Shown piece by piece: positions 6,025-12,229 of a stretch of 12,229 nucleotides of DNA. The notes below the pieces were generated by a model that saw nothing but the letters and a program-made list of their open reading frames with translations, was not told the DNA's origin and ran no database searches. The translations under genes were made by a program, and so were the position numbers. Origin of the DNA: LDYB01 sp037442385 (GTDB taxonomy: Bacteria; Armatimonadota; Fimbriimonadia; Fimbriimonadales; GBS-DC); contig JBBIQJ010000062.1 in the NCBI GenBank assembly GCA_037442385.1, positions 1 through 12,229 on the forward strand, in the 5' to 3' direction. The first letter of the stretch is position 1. Every line of letters starts with the position of its first letter.

Positions 6025-8766
6025 GTGCGATACCTTCTCATTTTGTGCTGGGTTTGGGCGATGGCTTTCGCTACAGCGCAAGAAGAGCGTCCCCCCGTCC
6101 TGAAGGGTAGCGGCTGGTCCATGCGCTATCGGGCGGGGCAGGGTGTGGAGCTACGCCTTCAGGGCGCGCTGGTCGGCTACGCCTCCTCGCTCCAGGTCGC
6201 CAAACCTGACTGGTCGGCTGGCTACTACGCTTCCAACACCACGCCGCCGCGGGTTGCGGTTCCACAGCATGCGCTTGTGCTTACCCATGCACTGGGCAAA
6301 CGGGGAGAGGCAACGGAGACTCTGCGCCTCATAAGCCCTCAAACGCTGGAATGGAGCCTGAAAATCCGCTGGAACGACGAGACTCCCGCAATTGCTGAAT
6401 GGTGCATCGGTCTCTGGAAAGCAGACCTGCTTCAGGGCGCGACGCTTGAGGGCGAGGGCGAACTGGCGACGGAGCAGATAACGCCCAAACCTATCACGCG
6501 CGAAGGGGACATCCTCTTTCGCGGCACAAAGCTGGTGGTGAACTCGCGCCTGGCACGGATTGAAATCCAGGCGGATCCCGATACGCCGCTTGTGGTGCTG
6601 GACGGGCGCAGCAATCCGAATCGGGCGTGGTCGCAGGAGATTCCCTCGCTCTGGCTGGGCGTGCTGGCAGCGCCCCTGTTGAAGGGCAAAACACTCACTT
6701 TGGGCTATACTCTGACGATTGAGGCGAAACCCCTGCCCAACGCCGAGCGCACGGTGGACGCACGCCTGCCCATCGTGGAGGAGACCCCCGAACGCTGGAA
6801 ACCGACCCCCGAAGCGCCGCTGCTGATACCGCCCCCCAAAGTGATGTGGTGGCTTCAGGGTGAGCCGTTTGAGTTGCCTGCCGCGCGTCCCGTGCGGATT
6901 CTGATCGAATCGGACGCCTATCGCCCCTGCGCCGACGCGCTCCAGCGCGAACTAACGCGATATGGGATGCAGGCATCCGTACAGCTTTCCCCTGAGCCGC
7001 AGCCTGAGGCCGTTTTTATCGGGGGTAGCCCCGCGCTCCAGCGGCGCTATCCCGTGCCTGCCCAGCCCGGCGCCTATAGCGTGCGCGTCCAGCCCGACTC
7101 CATCGCGATTGTGGGCAACAGAGTCGAAGGCGCGTTTTATGGGGTGCAGACCCTGATTCAGTGGCTCCAGCCGATGGAGAATGCCCTGCAGGCGCTCCCC
7201 GTGCAGGTGGTGGACTACCCCCACTTGCGCTTTCGGGGCGTGCATCTTTTCCCCAGCACAGACCCGGACTTCCTGCCGAAGCTGATTCAGAATGTGATTG
7301 CCCCGCTGAAGTTCAATCACCTGATTATTGAGTGTGGCTACGCACAGTGGGAAGCGATTCGCCCTGCGTGGGTGGAGTTCTCAGCGCCCAAGCCGCTTTT
7401 GAGGCAGGTGGTGGAGACCGCCCGCACCCACATGCTGGAACCCGTTCCACTGATACAGTCGCTGGGGCATATGAGCTGGGTGTTCCGCAACGGCGCATTC
7501 CAAGAGTTAGCCGAAGACCCCGATACGCCATGGGCGATTGCGCCGCGACGCCCCGAAGCGCGCGCCTTGCTGGAAAAAATCTATGACGAAGTGTTCGAAG
7601 TTTTCCAGCCTCGCGCGTTCCACATCGGCATGGACGAGGTTACCATGCGCGGTCGATTCCCTGCCAGCCCCGAAAGTAAGGGCGCGTCGGTCGCTGAGCT
7701 GTTCGTGGAGCAGACCCGCTGGGCATACGAGGCACTCACCCGCCGAGGCGCTCAAGAAGTCATGATGTGGTCCGATATGGTGCTGGCTCCGGGAGAAGCA
7801 CACGACGGCGCGGCGAACGCCCCCAGCCCCGACGACGCCCGCTGGATGCGCGCCCAGCTGAGCCAGCTGCCCCACCTCACGCTCTGCGACTGGCACTATA
7901 CCCCCACCCAACCCGAAAACTACAAAAGCGTGCCCACCCTGCTAAGCGCAGGCTTCAAAGAGATTATCGCCACCCCATGGTTCAATCCCCAGAACATCTA
8001 CACTTTCGCCCGTGCCGCACGCCAGAACCGAATCGCGGGACTCCTGCAAAGCACATGGGCAGGCTATACCCTTAATGAGGACACTCTGCGCAAAGCCGAG
8101 TATCAGCAGTTCGTGGCGTACGCCTATGCAGGGCTTTATACATGGGACACGGACCAGCCCGCGCCACGAGATTTGCCCTACGATATGGAGGCAGTATTCG
8201 CGCGACTCTATCGGCGTGAACCCGTCTCCCTGCAGCCGAAGGCAGGCTTCCTTGTAGACCTGAGTGCGGTGGGCAACTACCCTCTGAGCGACTGGCTGAG
8301 CGCGCTCAGCGAGACGCTAATCGGCAAGACGCGAATAAAAGGACACCTTTTTGCGATTGCGCCGCGCGCCCTTATGCTGAACGGCTACCTCGCGCCTGTT
8401 CCCGACGCGCCTCGTGTTGTGCGCCTTACGATAGACCGTCCCGTGCGCGCGCTCTACTTCCTGCACACCTGCGCCTTCCCGACGGAGATAAACGCCGAGG
8501 TTGCCCGCTATCGTTTGATATATGACGATGGCACCATCGCGGAACAGTCGCTGCTGTACGGCGTTCACCTGCGGGCGTGGAACGAGAACGGCTTCGCGTT
8601 TGAGGGCACACCGCTCTGGAGCCAGCCGCTGGGCGACGGGCGCTGGGCAAAGCTCCGCCTGATGGTCTGGCGGAACCCTCACCCCGAAAAACGCCTGCGC
8701 ACGCTGGAGATTCTGGGGATAGACCCCATCGCCAGCCTGATACTGGTCGCGCTGTCAGGGGAGTGA
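6025..8766 (+). CDS. secreted GH20-like glycoside hydrolase (beta-N-acetylhexosaminidase superfamily), multidomain
   Basis: This large exported protein has 913 residues. Residues 1-18 are a signal peptide (MRYLLILCWVWAMAFATA). Residues 22-235 form a beta-rich domain I cannot name. Residues 285-400 match the GH20 N-terminal (GH20b) domain (AVFIGG, GAYSVRVQPDSIAIVGNRVEGAFYGVQTLIQ is its hallmark region). The catalytic TIM barrel runs about 401-705: FRGVHLF with the substrate-binding Arg (R404), FHIGMDEV with the paired D537-E538, and MMWSDM (W582). Residues 733-913 are beta-rich and resemble sugar-binding modules found at the end of glycosidases (YRLIYDDG, W852). The family motif is normally HxGGDE and the barrel normally ends WxE; here they read HIGMDE and STWAGY. 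Specificity may differ from N-acetylhexosaminides. GTG 6025, with CAGGGA four bases upstream, is the only start that keeps the signal peptide. It lies 33 bases after recR. Confidence 0.82.
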   Translation: MRYLLILCWVWAMAFATAQEERPPVLKGSGWSMRYRAGQGVELRLQGALVGYASSLQVAKPDWSAGYYASNTTPPRVAVPQHALVLTHALGKRGEATETLRLISPQTLEWSLKIRWNDETPAIAEWCIGLWKADLLQGATLEGEGELATEQITPKPITREGDILFRGTKLVVNSRLARIEIQADPDTPLVVLDGRSNPNRAWSQEIPSLWLGVLAAPLLKGKTLTLGYTLTIEAKPLPNAERTVDARLPIVEETPERWKPTPEAPLLIPPPKVMWWLQGEPFELPAARPVRILIESDAYRPCADALQRELTRYGMQASVQLSPEPQPEAVFIGGSPALQRRYPVPAQPGAYSVRVQPDSIAIVGNRVEGAFYGVQTLIQWLQPMENALQALPVQVVDYPHLRFRGVHLFPSTDPDFLPKLIQNVIAPLKFNHLIIECGYAQWEAIRPAWVEFSAPKPLLRQVVETARTHMLEPVPLIQSLGHMSWVFRNGAFQELAEDPDTPWAIAPRRPEARALLEKIYDEVFEVFQPRAFHIGMDEVTMRGRFPASPESKGASVAELFVEQTRWAYEALTRRGAQEVMMWSDMVLAPGEAHDGAANAPSPDDARWMRAQLSQLPHLTLCDWHYTPTQPENYKSVPTLLSAGFKEIIATPWFNPQNIYTFARAARQNRIAGLLQSTWAGYTLNEDTLRKAEYQQFVAYAYAGLYTWDTDQPAPRDLPYDMEAVFARLYRREPVSLQPKAGFLVDLSAVGNYPLSDWLSALSETLIGKTRIKGHLFAIAPRALMLNGYLAPVPDAPRVVRLTIDRPVRALYFLHTCAFPTEINAEVARYRLIYDDGTIAEQSLLYGVHLRAWNENGFAFEGTPLWSQPLGDGRWAKLRLMVWRNPHPEKRLRTLEILGIDPIASLILVALSGE

Positions 8767-8776
8767 AGTGAAGCGG

Positions 8777-9247
8777 TTATACCCTGCGCCAGCGAATAAG
8801 GCGCGCCCCATCGGGGTTTACCGCAAAAGCGACCTCCCACACATCGCTTGCAGGCAGGGGATAGGGCAGGTTTTCCAGTCGCTCTGCCCACTCTATCACC
8901 ACCACGCCCCCGCGCTCCAGCAGTTCGTCCAGCCCCAGCGTCGCCAGCGCCTGCGGGGTCTCAAGGCGGTAGAGGTCCAGATGAAGCAGGGGCAATCCTC
9001 TTAGCGTTTCAGGCTGGCGGATGGTGTATTCGTACACCAGTGCAAAGCTGGGACTACGGATGGGTTCCTGCACGCCCAGCGCTTTTGCCAGCCCGCGCAC
9101 GAAGGTTGTCTTCCCCGCTCCCAGCTCGCCCTGCAGCAGAATCAGTGTGTCAGGCTGGAGAAGGGGCACAAGTTCTGCCGCCGCCTGTTCGGTCGCTTCC
9201 GGCGATTCCGTGCGCCACTCGCGCTCAGCGCTGGAGTCGGAATGCAT
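8777..9247 (-). CDS. tsaE: tRNA N6-adenosine threonylcarbamoyltransferase complex ATPase subunit TsaE
   Basis: With the ATG at 9247 the protein is 156 residues, the normal TsaE length. It shows the Walker A P-loop GELGAGKTT (40-48), the IRSPSFALVYEY segment (63-73), LLHLDLYRLE (87-96), LDELLERGGVVVIEW (106-120) and AERL, all family hallmarks. TsaE is the ATPase that, with TsaB and TsaD, makes the t6A37 modification of ANN-decoding tRNAs in the cytoplasm; tsaB and tsaD are not in this window. An in-frame extension to 9343 would lie deep inside the cytidine deaminase gene and add 32 low-complexity residues, so it is rejected. The chosen start still overlaps that gene by 23 bases, and its Shine-Dalgarno (GCGGAG, about 11 bases upstream) is weak, which suggests coupled translation. 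The stop is 10 bases from the convergent hydrolase stop. Confidence 0.92.
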   Translation of the reverse strand: MHSDSSAEREWRTESPEATEQAAAELVPLLQPDTLILLQGELGAGKTTFVRGLAKALGVQEPIRSPSFALVYEYTIRQPETLRGLPLLHLDLYRLETPQALATLGLDELLERGGVVVIEWAERLENLPYPLPASDVWEVAFAVNPDGARLIRWRRV

Positions 9248-9626
9248 GGGGCAACAGCTCCGCGAGCGTATAGACCCCCACAAGGTGGTCAGGGGTGGCA
9301 ATCCAGACGGGGCACTCGCTGGGGTTGGGAGCGAATTCGGCAAGCACCTGTCGGCATGCGCCGCAGGGCGTGCCGCCCTCAGGCGTTACGACCGCCACCG
9401 CCACAATCGCACGGGTGCCTTCGGCAACGGCGCGGAAGACCGCTGTGCGCTCCGCACAATTGCTCAGTCCATAGCTGGCGTTTTCTATGTTGCACCCTGC
9501 AAAAAAGCGCCCATCGTCGGTCAGCACCGCCGCGCCCACTGCATAGCCCGAATAGGGCGCGTAAGCGTGGCGGCGCGCCTCTCGCGCCAGCGCGATCAAG
9601 CGCTGGGCTTCGGGAGAGATATTCAT
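9225..9626 (-). CDS. cdd: cytidine deaminase (homotetrameric type)
   Basis: The 133-residue length fits the small tetrameric Cdd. The substrate-side motif YAPYSGYAVGAAV (22-34) is followed by GCNIENASYGLSNCAERTAVF with the zinc ligand C57 and catalytic E59 (CAER), then the other zinc ligands C88 and C91 in PCGACRQ. It deaminates cytidine and deoxycytidine to uridine and deoxyuridine in pyrimidine salvage. The start is ATG 9626 with AGGAGG at 9634-9639, seven bases upstream, one of the best ribosome sites in the window. It overlaps the FmdB stop by 4 bases (ATGA) and the tsaE start by 23. Confidence 0.95.
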   Translation of the reverse strand: MNISPEAQRLIALAREARRHAYAPYSGYAVGAAVLTDDGRFFAGCNIENASYGLSNCAERTAVFRAVAEGTRAIVAVAVVTPEGGTPCGACRQVLAEFAPNPSECPVWIATPDHLVGVYTLAELLPHAFRLQR

Positions 9627-9961
9627 ACACTATCCTCCTCCCCACCTGCCGACTCGCCCGCGAGTTCCTCTTCGAACATCGCTTCCATCTCGTGGGGGTC
9701 TTCGTCCATCGCCGCGCTCATCTCACGCATAAAGCGCCGCATGGTCGCGGGGTCCTCGGGGTCGCCTGAGAACTCCAAGGTGTCGGCGAGGTCGTCTAAC
9801 ATCTGATCTTCGCTCCGCAGGCGGGCGACCCGCGAGACCAGTCGCTTCGTCTCGCTGTGCCCACAAAACGGGCAGGTCTGCGGGTCGTCCCGCTGGGCAA
9901 TGCTCAGCAGCTTTACGAATCGCTTGCGGCAGGCTCCACAGCGATATTCGTAGAGCGGCAT
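9623..9961 (-). CDS. FmdB-family zinc ribbon protein with acidic tail
   Basis: This 112-residue protein starts MPLYEYRCGACRKRF, the FmdB/CxxC_CxxC regulatory-type zinc ribbon, with zinc ligands C8, C11, C30 and C33 (TCPFCGH). After residue 50 comes an acidic, methionine-rich tail (DQMLDDLADTL, MRRFMREMSAAMDEDP, FEEELAGE) predicted to be helical. Such tails are common in this family; their role is not known. The name comes from a putative regulator near formamidase genes, and the function here is unproven. The ATG lies one base after the mdh stop, with AAGGTGA about 9 bases upstream inside mdh, and its stop overlaps cdd by 4 bases. This points to a single mRNA. Confidence 0.88.
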   Translation of the reverse strand: MPLYEYRCGACRKRFVKLLSIAQRDDPQTCPFCGHSETKRLVSRVARLRSEDQMLDDLADTLEFSGDPEDPATMRRFMREMSAAMDEDPHEMEAMFEEELAGESAGGEEDSV

Positions 9962-9962
9962 A

Positions 9963-10889
9963 CTACCCGATCACCTTCTGCAGGGTCTCTTTCAGCACTT
10001 TCGCCGAGTTTTGTAGGGCGTTGCGCTCCGCGTCGCTGACGCCGATTTCGATGATGCCAGCGACGCCGTTGCGCCCGACACGCGTGGGCAGCGAGAAGCA
10101 CACATCCTGAATGCCCAGCGCGCCCCTCTGCAGGGTCGAAACGGGCAGGATGGCGTTCTGATCCAGCGCAATCGCGTTCACCACCTGCGCGATGGAGACG
10201 CCCACGGCATAGCCTGCGCCCCCTTTGAGGCGAATCGCCTCCGCGCCTGCGTTGCGAGTCTGCTGGAAAATCTGCTCCATCGCTTCCTTACTGTAGCCAG
10301 GGTAATCCTTGAGCGGCACGCCTGCAATCGTAGCGCAGCTCCAGATGGGCACCATCGAGTCGCCATGTTCGCCCAGAATCAGCGCGTCCACATCCGTCGC
10401 CGCAACATTGAAATACTCCGCCAGATAAGAGCGGAACCGGCAGGTGTCCAGCACCGTGCCCAGCCCAATCACGCGCTCGGCAGGCAGCCCCGACTCCTGA
10501 ACCGCCAGATAGGTCAGGATGTCCACGGGGTTGGAGACCACCAGCAGAATGGCGTTCGGGTGCAGGGCGACCTGTTTCACCTGGTTCAGGATATCGCGGA
10601 ACAGCCCAACATTGCGGTTAATCAGTTCCAGTCGGCTCTCGTCGGGGCGTCGGCGCAGACCGGCGGTGATAATCACCAGCTCGGCGCCTTCGAGATCGGC
10701 GTAATCGCCTGCTCGAAACCGAACGGGCTGCGAGAGCGCGGCGCCGTGTCGCAGATCCAGCGCCTCGCCCTCCGCTGCCTCACGATTCACATCTAACAAC
10801 ACGACTTCCGAAACCGCACCCATCAGTTGCAGGGCGTATGCGGCGTTCGAGCCGACACGCCCACCGCCACCAATAATGCCTACTTTCAT
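9963..10889 (-). CDS. mdh: NAD-dependent malate dehydrogenase of the LDH/MDH superfamily (lactate dehydrogenase-like scaffold)
   Basis: The 308-residue length suits LDH-like MDHs. The N-terminal Rossmann motif reads GIIGGGGRVGS (4-14), and D33 after the second strand indicates NAD rather than NADP. Catalytic residues are D148, R151 and H175 (in GEHGDSMVP); R86 would bind the substrate carboxylate. The specificity loop reads AGLRRRPDESR (76-86). R80 falls at the site called 102 in LDH numbering, where Arg selects malate/oxaloacetate and Gln selects lactate/pyruvate; A225 replaces the LDH Thr246. These favour MDH. Yet GLGTVLDT, GEHGDS and E84 are more LDH-like, so lactate dehydrogenase remains possible. 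ATG 10889 has GGAGG 11 bases upstream. It is the first gene of the run mdh-fmdB-cdd-tsaE and is divergent from enolase. Confidence 0.85.
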   Translation of the reverse strand: MKVGIIGGGGRVGSNAAYALQLMGAVSEVVLLDVNREAAEGEALDLRHGAALSQPVRFRAGDYADLEGAELVIITAGLRRRPDESRLELINRNVGLFRDILNQVKQVALHPNAILLVVSNPVDILTYLAVQESGLPAERVIGLGTVLDTCRFRSYLAEYFNVAATDVDALILGEHGDSMVPIWSCATIAGVPLKDYPGYSKEAMEQIFQQTRNAGAEAIRLKGGAGYAVGVSIAQVVNAIALDQNAILPVSTLQRGALGIQDVCFSLPTRVGRNGVAGIIEIGVSDAERNALQNSAKVLKETLQKVIG

Positions 10890-10914
10890 TCTCTATACAA
10901 CCTCCGTAAGAAGA

Positions 10915-10920
10915 AGTATA
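10915..10920 (-). promoter_or_regulatory. candidate -10 box of the mdh-fmdB-cdd-tsaE transcript
   Basis: The minus strand reads GGGTATACT, with TATACT at 10920-10915, a 5-of-6 match to the -10 consensus. Transcription would start near 10908 and give a leader of about 19 bases containing GGAGG (10901-10905). No -35 box is recognisable; the position it would occupy overlaps the enolase -10 box on the other strand. Confidence 0.45.
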
Positions 10921-10939
10921 CCCCCTGCCAGTGGGTATA
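10917..10939. repeat. inverted repeat TATACCC-N9-GGGTATA between mdh and eno
   Basis: Perfect 7-base arms (10917-10923 and 10933-10939) are separated by 9 bases. The arms are largely the two divergent -10 boxes with their GGG prefix, so the symmetry could arise simply from two similar promoters back to back. The centre spacing of 16 bases also suits a dimeric repressor site. Confidence 0.6.
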
Positions 10940-10941
10940 AT
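10936..10941 (+). promoter_or_regulatory. candidate -10 box of the enolase gene
   Basis: A perfect TATAAT preceded by TGGG sits 22 bases before ATG 10964. Transcription would start near 10948, immediately before AAGGAG (10950-10955), which is 8 bases from the ATG. There is no TTGACA-like -35 box at 16-18 bases upstream; that stretch coincides with the divergent mdh -10 box. Confidence 0.5.
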
Positions 10942-10963
10942 CTCGCTACAAGGAGAGAGGCGG

Positions 10964-12229
10964 ATGGCAACGATAGACTACATTCAGGCACGAGAAATTC
11001 TCGATTCCCGCGGCAATCCGACTGTGGAGGTGGAAGTTACTTTAGACGACGGCAGTTTCGGCAGAGCCAGCGTGCCCTCCGGCGCTTCCACAGGCACTTA
11101 CGAGGCGGTGGAGCTGCGCGATAACGACCCCACCCGCTACCTTGGTAAAGGCGTGCGAAACGCCATAGAACATATCCATGAAACCATCGCGCCCGAAATC
11201 GAAGGGATGGATGCGCTGGATCAGCGCGCCATCGACGAAACGCTGATTAGTCTGGACGGGAGCGAGAACAAATCCAATCTGGGCGCGAACGCGATTCTGG
11301 GTGTCTCGCTGGCGGTCGCGCACGCGGCAGCGAACCACCTGAGAATCCCCCTCTATCGCTACATCGGCGGGATTGACGCCCATGTGCTGCCTGTGCCCCT
11401 GATGAATGTGCTGAACGGGGGCAAACACGCCGAAGGGGGCGCCGATTTTCAGGAGTTTATGATTGTGCCCTACGGCGCTGAGAGCTTCAGCGACGCGCTC
11501 CGCTGGGGCACGGAAGTCTACCACCACCTGCGCAAAGTGCTTCATAGTAAGGGGTTGCCCATCACTGTCGGCGACGAGGGCGGTTTTGCCCCGCCTGTGA
11601 AATCGGCGCGTGAAGCGCTTGAATTCCTGATGCAAGCGATTGAATCCGCAGGCTACCGTCCAGGCGATGAGATTGGCCTCGCACTCGATGTCGCCGCCAG
11701 CGAACTCTATCAGGGCGGCTACTATGTGCTGAAACGCGAAGACCGCGTGCTGGACAGCAGCCAGATGATTCAACTCTATGAAGACCTCTGCAGGCAGTTC
11801 CCGATAGTGTCTATTGAGGACGGGTTTGCCGAGGACGACTGGGACGGCTGGCGCGCGATGACCGAAGCCATCGGGCACTCCATCCAGCTGGTGGGCGACG
11901 ACCTGTTCGTTACAAACCCGCAGCGACTGGGCGAGGGCATCCAGCGCGGCTGCGCGAACAGCATCCTGATCAAACTCAATCAGATTGGCACGCTCACCGA
12001 AACGCTGGACACCATTCGCTACGCCCTGCGCAACGGCTATAGCACCATCATCTCCCACCGCTCGGGCGAAACCGAAGACACCACAATCGCCGACCTCGCC
12101 GTGGCGGTGAACGCCGGGCAAATTAAAACGGGCGCGCCCTGCCGCAGCGAGCGAGTCGCCAAATACAACCAGCTGTTGCGAATCGAAGAAGACCTCGATA
12201 CCGCCGCGGTTTACGCAGGTAAGATGGCT
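10964..12229 (+). CDS. eno: enolase (phosphopyruvate hydratase), 3' end cut by window edge
   Basis: 422 codons are open with no stop before the window ends; bacterial enolases are about 420-435 residues, so only a few are missing. The enzyme interconverts 2-phosphoglycerate and phosphoenolpyruvate in glycolysis and gluconeogenesis and can join the RNA degradosome in some bacteria. Visible signatures are ILDSRGNPTVEVEV (12-25), the mobile SGAST loop (40-44), QEFM with E164, GDEGGFAP with catalytic E205, metal ligands D242 (LALDVAAS), E285 (SIEDGF) and D312 (GDDLFVTN), the base K337 (LIKLNQIGT), the SHRSGETED block (364-372) and K388 (IKTGAPCRSER). The active site is complete. The region around H155 reads NGGKHAEGGADFQEFM, where most bacteria have a HADNNVD-type sequence. 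ATG 10964 has AAGGAG 8 bases upstream. Confidence 0.98.
   Translation, partial: MATIDYIQAREILDSRGNPTVEVEVTLDDGSFGRASVPSGASTGTYEAVELRDNDPTRYLGKGVRNAIEHIHETIAPEIEGMDALDQRAIDETLISLDGSENKSNLGANAILGVSLAVAHAAANHLRIPLYRYIGGIDAHVLPVPLMNVLNGGKHAEGGADFQEFMIVPYGAESFSDALRWGTEVYHHLRKVLHSKGLPITVGDEGGFAPPVKSAREALEFLMQAIESAGYRPGDEIGLALDVAASELYQGGYYVLKREDRVLDSSQMIQLYEDLCRQFPIVSIEDGFAEDDWDGWRAMTEAIGHSIQLVGDDLFVTNPQRLGEGIQRGCANSILIKLNQIGTLTETLDTIRYALRNGYSTIISHRSGETEDTTIADLAVAVNAGQIKTGAPCRSERVAKYNQLLRIEEDLDTAAVYAGKMA

Noticed and set aside
9021..9806. A 261-codon plus-strand open frame
   Set aside because: It is antisense to tsaE, cdd and fmdB, all of which have intact family motifs and good start sites.
11042..12121. 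A 359-codon open frame on the minus strand
   Set aside because: It lies wholly antisense to enolase, whose motifs are complete. Its translation is rich in His, Val and Ala with no recognisable motif, and long antisense frames are expected opposite GC-rich genes.
1..12229. CRISPR arrays, tRNA/rRNA genes, insertion sequences, phage or defence genes
   Set aside because: No direct-repeat array, cloverleaf-like sequence, transposase or defence motif was seen on either strand; coding genes fill the window.

Overview
This is a compact, GC-rich bacterial chromosomal segment with 13 protein genes, one cut by each window edge. It has almost no non-coding DNA: the largest gaps are about 30-90 bases and hold promoters or ribosome-binding sites. 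I found no tRNA, rRNA, CRISPR array, insertion sequence or phage gene. Gene starts follow Shine-Dalgarno rules, and candidate -10 boxes are close to TATAAT. The gene mix (free-living housekeeping genes plus two secreted glycoside hydrolases) suggests a heterotrophic polysaccharide user. The style resembles Armatimonadota or a neighbouring phylum, but that is a low-confidence impression, not something the bases prove.

Layout. At 2-2170 (+) lie the C-terminus of a YihY/BrkB-type membrane protein, an overlapping MFS exporter-like transporter, and an unrecognised two-helix membrane protein. At 2172-4957 (-) lie a xylose-isomerase-like TIM-barrel sugar isomerase/epimerase and, downstream of it, a secreted clan GH-A (GH51-like) glycosidase with its own likely extended -10 promoter. 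At 5046-8766 (+) lies the classic ybaB-recR pair, followed after 33 bases by a large secreted GH20-like hydrolase. At 8777-10889 (-) lies a tightly packed, apparently translationally coupled run in the order malate/lactate dehydrogenase, FmdB zinc ribbon, cytidine deaminase, tsaE. At 10964-12229 (+) lies enolase, lacking only its last few codons, divergent from the dehydrogenase across a 74-base region with two mirror-image -10 boxes.

How the genes fit together. The GH-A enzyme, the GH20-like enzyme and the sugar isomerase could form part of a glycan-degrading capacity, and dehydrogenase plus enolase belong to central carbon metabolism. RecR/YbaB (recombination), TsaE (tRNA t6A) and cytidine deaminase (pyrimidine salvage) are housekeeping. 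Nothing here looks like a new multi-gene system. The best second looks are the degenerate active-site motifs of the GH20-like enzyme, the hybrid LDH/MDH signature of the dehydrogenase, the symmetric mdh-eno promoter region, and the near-abutting convergent gene ends.
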